Below, one piece after another: positions 10,924-16,811 of a stretch of 64,000 nt of DNA. The stretch is from Paraburkholderia xenovorans LB400 (GTDB taxonomy: Bacteria > Pseudomonadota > Gammaproteobacteria > Burkholderiales > Burkholderiaceae): NCBI RefSeq assembly GCF_000013645.1, contig NC_007951.1, forward strand, positions 1,612,001 through 1,676,000, given 5' to 3'. Each line of letters starts with the position of its first letter. The stretch's first letter is position 1. The translations under genes were made by a program, and so were the position numbers. Under the pieces are notes generated by a model. It did no database searches, was not told the DNA's origin, and saw only the letters and a program-made list of their open reading frames with translations.

Positions 10924-11919
10924 ATGCCGCACATGCACCTTGATACTGCGAGGATCACCTGGCTGCATACGCCCACGCTGAGCGCGCGTAGCGCAACGCG
11001 GCGAATCGGCGTGTTGCTGTTCGACGGTTTCTGGCTGCTCGGGCCGGGCACGGTGGTGGAGATGTTCCAGACCGCCAACGAACTATCGGGCTCAGGAGCC
11101 GGTGAAGAACAGCCTTACGAAGTGCAATTCCTTTCAATGGACGGCGGCAGCGTCGCCAGTTCTTCTTCCGCGCGCATCTGGACTGACCGTATCGACGCGC
11201 GCTTCGGCAGCGGTTTCGACGTGCTGTTCATCGCGGGCGGCTACGGTGCGCATGTGGCTGCGCGCGACGAGCGGGTGCTCGGCTGGCTGCGTTCGGTGCA
11301 GTCGCGCACTCGCGCGATCGAAACGATCGGCGAAGGGCGGCTCGTCCTGGAAGCGGCGGGGCCGTCGGATCACGACGCACCGCACGTGAACCGTTATCTG
11401 AACAGCGTGACGAGCGAGTCCGCGCTCAGCGCGTCCAATGATCGTCATGACTGTGCGCGCAGCGCGCTCATGTTCATCAAACGCGACCTTGGCGCTGAAC
11501 TTGCCCGCAGCGTCGCCGATCGCGTGATGCCCGGCATGGCGGCCACCTGGGTGCCGCTGCCGGCGGAAGGCGGCACACTCAGCGTGGCCGAGAAAATCCG
11601 TGCCGCGGCGCGCTGGATGGAAGCGAATTGCGACCGCCCGGTTTCGGTAGCGGACGCCGCGCAGGTCGCGGCGATGAGCGAGCGCAATTTCCTGCGGCGC
11701 TTCAAGCATGAAATGCAGCTCACGCCTTCGGACTATCTGTTGCAGATACGGTTGCGCATTGCCTGCAACTTCCTCACCGAAACCGAATTGCCGGTCGACA
11801 AGATCGCTCGCCGCAGCGGAACGGGCAACGGCGATCGTCTCGCGAAGATTTTCCGCAAGCGCATGGCGTTGTCTCCAACCGAATATCGCGCCCGCAGCCG
11901 GATCACGACGCAGGCGTAG
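10924..11919 (+). CDS. GlxA-type transcriptional regulator: DJ-1/PfpI-like domain plus AraC helix-turn-helix
   Basis: A 331-residue regulator. Residues about 25-190 form a class I glutamine amidotransferase-like (DJ-1/PfpI) domain starting RIGVLLFDGFWLLGPGTVVEM. Residues about 220-325 are an AraC-type double helix-turn-helix (VADAAQVAAMSERNFLRRFK and the SPTEYRARSR ending). I chose the ATG at 10924, with GGGGA eight bases upstream; the frame is open upstream but reads through the AT-rich promoter region. The sensor domain is degenerate: the usual cysteine elbow and the ATTHW segment of GlxA proteins are not visible, so it probably binds rather than transforms a ligand. A terminator follows, so the next gene is likely transcribed separately. 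The target genes are unknown. Confidence 0.85.
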   Translation: MPHMHLDTARITWLHTPTLSARSATRRIGVLLFDGFWLLGPGTVVEMFQTANELSGSGAGEEQPYEVQFLSMDGGSVASSSSARIWTDRIDARFGSGFDVLFIAGGYGAHVAARDERVLGWLRSVQSRTRAIETIGEGRLVLEAAGPSDHDAPHVNRYLNSVTSESALSASNDRHDCARSALMFIKRDLGAELARSVADRVMPGMAATWVPLPAEGGTLSVAEKIRAAARWMEANCDRPVSVADAAQVAAMSERNFLRRFKHEMQLTPSDYLLQIRLRIACNFLTETELPVDKIARRSGTGNGDRLAKIFRKRMALSPTEYRARSRITTQA

Positions 11920-11971
11920 TATTCATGGAGGCGCCCGTGCCGGCAGCAGCGGCGCGCCTGATGAGAACTGG

Positions 11972-11998
11972 ACGCGGCCGTCGTGTTGGCCGCGTTTT
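11972..11998 (+). terminator. Rho-independent terminator after the GlxA-type regulator
   Basis: ACGCGGCC (11972-11979), an eight-base loop, GGCCGCGT (11988-11995), then TTTT. It lies between the regulator stop and the rmlC-like start, and it argues against one operon. Confidence 0.65.
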
Positions 11999-12029
11999 CG
12001 CCGGTCAGGCTTCTTGAGAGTGCAGCGGC

Positions 12030-12581
12030 ATGGGCAACAAGGTGATCGCGACGGCATTGCCGGAGGTAAAGCTCATCGAGCCCGAAGTGTTCTGCGACGA
12101 ATTCGGCTTCTGCTTCGAGAGCTTCAGCGAGGACGAGTTTATCGCGGACGTCTCGCAAGCGTTCCAGTTCGTGCAGGACCGCCATTCGAGCGCGGTGCGT
12201 GGCGTGTTACGCGGGTTGCACTATCAGGTGCAGCGTCCTCAAGGGCGGCTCATGCGGGTCGTCGTGGGCGAAGTGTTCGGCGTTGCGGTGGACGTGCGGC
12301 TCAATTCGCCGAACTTCGGCAAGTGGTGCGGGGCGGATCTGAGCGCGGCCAACCACCGCCAGATCTGGGTGCCGCCGGGCTTCGCGCATGGTTTCGTGGT
12401 GCTGTCCGACGTCGCCGAGTGTTTGTGGAAGACCACGGAATACTGGTTTCCCGAACTGGAGCGCTGCATTCTGTGGAGCGATCCCGACATCGGCATTGAA
12501 TGGCCCATCGATTTCGAGCCGATTCTCGGCGCGAAGGATGCCGCGGGCCGGCGCCTTTACGAAGCGGAAAACATCGCCTGA
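12030..12581 (+). CDS. rfbC: dTDP-4-dehydrorhamnose 3,5-epimerase (RmlC/RfbC)
   Basis: A 183-residue cupin epimerase that converts dTDP-4-keto-6-deoxyglucose to dTDP-4-keto-rhamnose in dTDP-L-rhamnose synthesis. The family signature GVLRGLHYQ carries the catalytic histidine. GRLMRVVVGEVFGVAVDVR, IWVPPGFAHGFVVLSD and the SDPDIGIEWP segment follow in the usual order. Length is normal (RmlC about 180-185). No other rml genes (A, B, D) are nearby, so this is an orphan copy away from a surface-polysaccharide cluster. It ends 59 bases from the convergent EamA gene. Confidence 0.93.
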   Translation: MGNKVIATALPEVKLIEPEVFCDEFGFCFESFSEDEFIADVSQAFQFVQDRHSSAVRGVLRGLHYQVQRPQGRLMRVVVGEVFGVAVDVRLNSPNFGKWCGADLSAANHRQIWVPPGFAHGFVVLSDVAECLWKTTEYWFPELERCILWSDPDIGIEWPIDFEPILGAKDAAGRRLYEAENIA

Positions 12582-12597
12582 GCGCAGCGTAGTGCCG

Positions 12598-12638
12598 CGC
12601 GTTGCAACGGGCGTGCACCGCCTCTGTCCTGCAACGCG
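12598..12638. repeat. Inverted repeat between convergent genes
   Basis: CGCGTTGCA (12598-12606) and TGCAACGCG (12630-12638), perfect 9-base arms with a 23-base loop, in the gap between convergent rfbC and the EamA gene. It lacks a T tract, so it could be a transcript-end hairpin but not a textbook terminator. Confidence 0.4.
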
Positions 12639-12640
12639 AT

Positions 12641-13531
12641 TCAGCGCGTCGCGACCACGGCACCGACGCTCGCGGTCACCACCAGCAGCGTGCCGGCGAC
12701 CTGCAAAACCCCCATTGGCTGATGCAGCACGACGAAGCCCGCCAGCGCGCCGATTGCCGGTTCGACACTCATCAGGATCCCGAACGAAGCGGCCGGCATG
12801 TGGCGCAACGCCACCATTTCCAGCGCGTACGGCAGCAGCGGGACCAGCAGCGCGAGCCCCGCGGTTGCCGCGATCTGGGCGCCCGCCACGTGCAGCCCGC
12901 TTTGCGCCAGGCCGAACGGCGTGGCCGCGAGCGCCGCCGCGATCAGCGACACCGACAGTCCTTCGAGCCCCGCGAACAGGGTGCCGGTCTTTTTCATCAA
13001 CACGATATAGCTGCCCCAGCCGAGCGCCGCGCCGCACGCGAGCAACACGCCGAGCGGTTCGCCGATCCAGCCGGCACGATCGCGCGAAAGCAGTGTGACG
13101 CCGGCAATCGCCAGCGCGGGCCAGAGCAACGCTCGCGCGCGGCGCACCGCGAATGTCGCCACGGCGAGCGGCCCGAGAAAGTCGATCGCGACGGCAAGCC
13201 CTAACGGAATACGCTGGAGCGCCGCGAAAAAGCACAACGTCATGCCGGCCATCGCCGCGCCGAGCACGCCGGCCGCAAGCCAGTGCGAGCGCGAGTAGGT
13301 CCGCCAGCGCGGGCGCACCAGCACGGCGAGCACCACGGCCGCCCAGCACAGCCGCAGCCACGTGGTGCTGAGCGAACCGTATGCGGCCATGGTCGGTGCG
13401 GAGAGCGCGGCGCCGAATTGCACGCTCGACATCGACAGCACGCACAGCAATGCCGCCCCGGCCGCCGTGCGGGCGGGCTTCGCGTTGTTCTGCGCGGGAG
13501 TCAGCGCGGGTTGAATGGTCGTGTCCTGCAT
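12641..13531 (-). CDS. EamA-family (RhtA-like) amino acid/metabolite exporter
   Basis: A 296-residue inner-membrane protein with about ten predicted spans and an internal duplication, the layout of the drug/metabolite transporter superfamily. The segments ALSAPTMAAYGSLSTTWLRL, IPLGLAVAIDFLGPLAVA and MPAASFGILMSVEPAIGALA resemble RhtA, the threonine/homoserine exporter. The substrate is inferred only from that likeness. The ATG at 13531 faces a divergent LysR gene across about 100 bases that contain a palindrome, so regulation of the exporter by that LysR protein is likely. Confidence 0.87.
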   Translation of the reverse strand: MQDTTIQPALTPAQNNAKPARTAAGAALLCVLSMSSVQFGAALSAPTMAAYGSLSTTWLRLCWAAVVLAVLVRPRWRTYSRSHWLAAGVLGAAMAGMTLCFFAALQRIPLGLAVAIDFLGPLAVATFAVRRARALLWPALAIAGVTLLSRDRAGWIGEPLGVLLACGAALGWGSYIVLMKKTGTLFAGLEGLSVSLIAAALAATPFGLAQSGLHVAGAQIAATAGLALLVPLLPYALEMVALRHMPAASFGILMSVEPAIGALAGFVVLHQPMGVLQVAGTLLVVTASVGAVVATR

Positions 13532-13568
13532 AGGGGTGGCCTGGTGCCCGATTGGAATTCGCTGACGC

Positions 13569-13598
13569 TATCTTATCGGTGCAGGCAGTATTAAGATA
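13569..13598. promoter_or_regulatory. Candidate LysR operator between the divergent exporter and LysR genes
   Basis: TATCTTA (13569-13575) and TAAGATA (13592-13598) form a perfect inverted repeat with a 16-base spacer in the shared promoter region. Size and position fit an activation/recognition site of a LysR regulator. No binding data can be read from sequence. Confidence 0.5.
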
Positions 13599-13633
13599 AC
13601 TTGATATTTCTTATGCCCACTTCAAGAACCCTT

Positions 13634-14548
13634 ATGAGCCGAGATCTCGACAGCAGCTTGCTGCGCACGTTCGTCACCGTGGCGGAGACGGGGGCGATGG
13701 GTGTCGCGGCAACGCGGCTCGCGCGCACTCAGGCCGCGGTGAGCATGCAATTGCGCCGGCTCGAAGACGAACTCGGCCAGCGTTTGCTCGACCGCTCGCC
13801 GCGCGGTGTGCAACTCACCGAAGCCGGGCATCTGCTGCTGCCCTACGCGCACGCGATTCTCGGCGCGGGTGCCGACGCGCGCCGCGCGCTGAGCGCCGGG
13901 CAGGTGTCCGGCACCGTGCGGCTCGGCATGCTGGAGGATATTGCGGTCGGTCGCTTGCCGCGCGCGCTGCGGCGCTTTTCGATTGCTTATCCGCAAGTGG
14001 CGCTGGAAATCGTGGTCGACAGCAGTGTCGCGTTGTCGAACCGGCTCGCGGACAGCAGCCTCGATGTCGTGGTCGGCGATCCCGCGCTGGTCGACGCGGC
14101 GCCGCTGCTGACCTGGCGGCAGCCGCTCTTCTGGGTCGGCGCTCGCGGCTTTGGCCGGGAAGTGGAGGCGCCTTTGCCGGTGGTGGCATTCGGCGGTGCG
14201 TGTCTGTGGCAGCAGCAGGTTCTGGCGGCGTTGCGGCGCGCGGGAATTGCGTGGCGCATCGTGTGCACCAGCACCAGTCTGCCGGCCGTGCAATCCGCCG
14301 TTGAAGCCGGGCTCGGCGTGTCGGTGCTGCTCGACGGCAACATCCGTTCGGAATCGATGCGCGTGCTGGGCCAGGCCGATGGTTTGCCCGACGCGCCCAC
14401 CGCGGACTTCGGGCTTTTCACGCGCGAAGTGCCGGGCGCACAGGCAGCGGCCGTGCAAACCCTGCAAACGTTCCTCTGCGAGGAATTGCATCTCGGCCTG
14501 CGCGAAGGCGAGCCGTCGCTCATGCCGGTTTCGTCCGCATCGGGATGA
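13634..14548 (+). CDS. LysR-family transcriptional regulator
   Basis: A 304-residue regulator with an N-terminal winged helix (SLLRTFVTVAETGAMGVAATRLARTQAAVSMQLRRLE, given here only as position 7-42 of the protein) and a periplasmic-binding-like effector domain from about residue 90. I chose the ATG at 13634, which gives the usual LysR N-terminus MSRDLDSSLLRTFV; an in-frame ATG at 13613 adds seven residues but lies nearer the palindrome and has no ribosome site. Divergent from the RhtA-like exporter, it is probably that gene's activator and an autorepressor. The effector is unknown. Confidence 0.88.
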   Translation: MSRDLDSSLLRTFVTVAETGAMGVAATRLARTQAAVSMQLRRLEDELGQRLLDRSPRGVQLTEAGHLLLPYAHAILGAGADARRALSAGQVSGTVRLGMLEDIAVGRLPRALRRFSIAYPQVALEIVVDSSVALSNRLADSSLDVVVGDPALVDAAPLLTWRQPLFWVGARGFGREVEAPLPVVAFGGACLWQQQVLAALRRAGIAWRIVCTSTSLPAVQSAVEAGLGVSVLLDGNIRSESMRVLGQADGLPDAPTADFGLFTREVPGAQAAAVQTLQTFLCEELHLGLREGEPSLMPVSSASG

Positions 14549-14652
14549 TGCGCGGGCCGCTCTTTTTACGTGGGTTTTTACGACATTTTTTCTTGAGACG
14601 CACCCACGCGAAATCTACACTTCGGGCATCCTGATTCCGCGAGGTGCTCAAC

Positions 14653-15134
14653 GTGAAGCGACGTGCAACGACACAACAATCCGTTCGTATCGACTACGTG
14701 TGTCACGGCGTGGGCCGCGTCGAATTGCGCCGCTTCGATCCGGCGCGCGATTCGTACGTCGCGTTGACGGCATTGTTGCATCGCGCATTCACGCCGCTCG
14801 GCGCGATGGGCCTCAATTGCACATGCGTCGATCAGACCGTCGAGACGACACGGCTGCGCGCCACGCGGGGCGATTGCTATGTGGCGGCGTGCAACGGACG
14901 CATCGTCGGCACGATGACACTCTATGCGCCGGATCGTGAATCGGCTTGCGAGCTATACCGGCGCGACGATATCGCCAGCTTGCGGCAATTCGCGGTCGAA
15001 CCGGTGTGGCAGGCGCGAGTGTCTCTTCGGTCGTGGCCACGATTCCGGCCGCCCGCGCGGGCGCTGACTGCTTGCGAAATTCGCATCGAGCGCATTATTT
15101 CGCGTTGGAGTTTGCGGACGCGACGACGGGCTGA
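14653..15134 (+). pseudogene. Frameshifted GNAT acetyltransferase remnant
   Basis: The first 120 or so codons read as a GNAT N-terminal half (LRRFDPARDSYVALTALLHR, then GDCYVAACNGRIVGTMTLYA and LRQFAVEPVWQAR). At about 15012, exactly where the acetyl-CoA loop should begin, the frame loses likeness. A second frame then reads SSVVATIPAARAGADCLR and RAHYFA, which resembles the missing helix and strand, before a stop at 15134. The first frame runs on to 15165 without family features. The acetyl-CoA loop RxxGxG is destroyed. I read this as a decayed gene. The start is a GTG at 14653 with GAGG upstream. Confidence 0.6.
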
Positions 15135-15244
15135 GCGACTTCTGAATCGATCAGCGCGTCGATGACCTCATTGAGATCGGTGCCGCTTTTCGCGGGCGAT
15201 GTGCGTGCCCGAACGAAGCATGCAAAGCCCCGGACCAGGGCCAT
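15095..15244 (-). CDS. Possible 49-residue small protein
   Basis: A short minus-strand frame starting with an ATG that has AAGGA six to seven bases upstream. The protein begins MALVRGFACFVRARTSPAKS, continues with an acidic helix-like stretch GTDLNEVIDALIDSEVAQPV and ends in NSNAK. I recognise no family. It overlaps the tail of the acetyltransferase remnant on the other strand by 40 bases and lies downstream of the DUF1328 gene and its hairpin. It may be a chance frame in a decaying region. Confidence 0.25.
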   Translation of the reverse strand: MALVRGFACFVRARTSPAKSGTDLNEVIDALIDSEVAQPVVASANSNAK

Positions 15245-15354
15245 TGATTGTCCTTATGGTTGCGTGTGATCTGAACGTCCAATGTGGCGAAGCGTTCACA
15301 CATGCGAACCAACTGAAGTTCGAAGTCAAAGCAGTTCTGGCGCTATTGCAGCGC

Positions 15355-15434
15355 AAAAAGCCCCGGCACAACCAGCAACAATTGCAATGCCATGTGGCAG
15401 GTATTGCAAGCGCGCGCCGCTGTCGTGCCGGGGC
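15355..15434 (-). terminator. Nested hairpin with T tract behind the DUF1328 gene
   Basis: Outer arms GCCCCGGCAC (15360-15369) and GTGCCGGGGC (15425-15434) pair perfectly. Inside lies a second inverted repeat, TTGCAAT (15382-15388) with ATTGCAA (15403-15409), plus GCCA/TGGC at its tip. Read on the minus strand, the outer stem is followed at once by TTTTT (15355-15359), so the whole can end transcription of the DUF1328 gene 30 bases upstream. The loop of 55 bases between the outer arms is far longer than in ordinary terminators. Confidence 0.55.
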
Positions 15435-15463
15435 CTGTCTCCGCCTGAATGTCGAAGCGCCTG

Positions 15464-15625
15464 TCAGCGTCGCATCACGCCCATCAGCAAGGTGACGAGG
15501 AAGATCACCACGAAGATGAAGAACAGCACCTTGGCGATTTCCGTGGCGCCGGCGGCAATGCCGCCGAAGCCGAATACCGCGGCGATGATCGCGATGATGA
15601 AAAAGATTGCAGCGTATCGAAGCAT
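15464..15625 (-). CDS. DUF1328 (UPF0391/YtjA-type) small membrane protein
   Basis: A 53-residue protein that is almost wholly two membrane spans: [20 protein letters not shown], a short [12 protein letters not shown] turn, then [17 protein letters not shown] and the basic end VMRR. This is the full length and pattern of the YtjA/UPF0391 family, whose function is unknown; members are often linked to stress. I chose the ATG at 15625, which has GGGAGG seven bases upstream; the frame is open for 43 more codons without family likeness. It stands alone between two decayed genes. Confidence 0.9.
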   Translation of the reverse strand: MLRYAAIFFIIAIIAAVFGFGGIAAGATEIAKVLFFIFVVIFLVTLLMGVMRR

Positions 15626-15823
15626 GGGGCCTCCCACCGATGGATTGCTGGATTGAAGCTGAAAACGGCGACTCGTCGTGGGCACTGCGTGCCTTGACGG
15701 GGCATCTGCCGGCGAGCGGAATACAGCAATAGGTGTGCCCAGCACCCGCGGCATGAGATGCGCCGGGCAGTGGCCGCGCGGATTGCGTGAATGGGCGGGA
15801 TGGAGTGACGGCAGCTCTGCCCG

Positions 15824-16200
15824 TCAAGGTGCGGCGGCGTCCGCCGCTTCGTCGTTCCAGTAGGGCGGCAGCGCCTTATACGGATTGCCGCCGGCAAGCG
15901 ACGTGACATACACGCCGCCCGCGCCATGCGTGTTCGCGTATTGCACGACGCCGGGCAGCTACGCAGCAGTCGCTGCCGTACACCATGTGCACGAAGCAGT
16001 TCTTCGGATAGCCGGGTTGCCAGCTCATCGGCTGGTATTTCGCGTAGCGCTTCACAGTGCTTTCGAACACGATGTCGGACGTCATCTCGTGATTGGGCCG
16101 CCGTGGATACGGCGGGCAATTGGCAAACTCTCGCAAGGAAGTCTCTGTAGTTTTGCGTCGCCGGATCGCTCCGGGTTTGCCCAAACTGCGCTAACGGCAT
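15824..16200 (-). pseudogene. Broken spherulin-4 (GH135-like) hydrolase remnant
   Basis: Three successive minus-strand frames together resemble the second half of spherulation-specific family 4 proteins, which include the fungal alpha-1,4-N-acetylgalactosaminidase Sph3 (GH135). Frame one (16200 to about 16126) has DPATQNYRDFLARV. Frame two (about 16088-15969) has SDIVFESTVKRYAKYQPMSW, then GYPKNCFVHMVYGSD. Frame three (about 15961-15824) has LPGVVQYANTHGAGGVYVTS, then NPYKALPPYW and a stop. The N-terminal half with the catalytic acids is missing. At least two frameshifts and a truncation make it non-functional. The family call rests on recognised pattern, not a search. It is notable beside a pel locus, whose polymer is galactosamine-rich. 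Confidence 0.55.
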
Positions 16201-16811
16201 CCTCTTGAGTTTTCTTTAAGGAACCAGTTTAATTTTTGCCGCGTTTGAGGCGAGTGCGCTTGCCGGCTTTCCCGGAATGATTTTCGTTTTTTGCATTCCG
16301 GTATTTGTTGCCGCACTCGCGGTCTTGTCTGCCCGATTTAAACCGAATCAAACTTTTTTAGAAAAAAGCACGTTAGTGCATTTTTATCCGGTGATTATTG
16401 ATCGGAAGATTGGTGTTCAGCGGAGTTTGATTCGCGCTGGATGCGGCGATTTTCCAACACATTCGCGAATCCCTTGACGGATCGGTTTTCCAGCAATGGG
16501 CCGGTTAGTATCCCTTGCCCCCGGGCGCGCAATCGTTTGCTTTTGAATTCAAGCGGATGCGTTTTTCACTATTTAACTGTCCGGAATGGCCCAATGGCAT
16601 AAGTCAGCTTGAGACCGTCCCATATGATGTGATATCTTCGTCGGCCTTGACAGGAAACAAACAAAAAGTCGGTTTCGCAGCCGGCGCAACGTCGAATTTG
16701 CGCCGTGTAAATAATGCAAAATAGGCTGGCTCAAAAATCAGCTAGCGGGAAATCTCTTCACACGGGATAACGCCGCTCGCGTTCAGACAGAACGGGGAAA
16801 AGATTTTGGCG
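16201..16811. other. Pel upstream intergenic region
   Basis: About 610 bases without a supported gene, richer in A+T than the neighbours. A consensus-like TTGACA lies at 16647-16652, but no good -10 follows at the right spacing. GGGGAAAAG about ten bases before the pelA start is the likely ribosome site. The pel promoter and any binding sites for c-di-GMP-responsive regulators should lie here. Confidence 0.45.

Noticed and set aside
16277..16477. A 66-codon frame with a hydrophobic start upstream of pelA
   Set aside because: It lies in AT-rich promoter DNA, lacks a ribosome site and loses protein-like character after 20 residues.
16647..16652. TTGACA as the -35 of the pel promoter
   Set aside because: No acceptable -10 lies 16-18 bases downstream.
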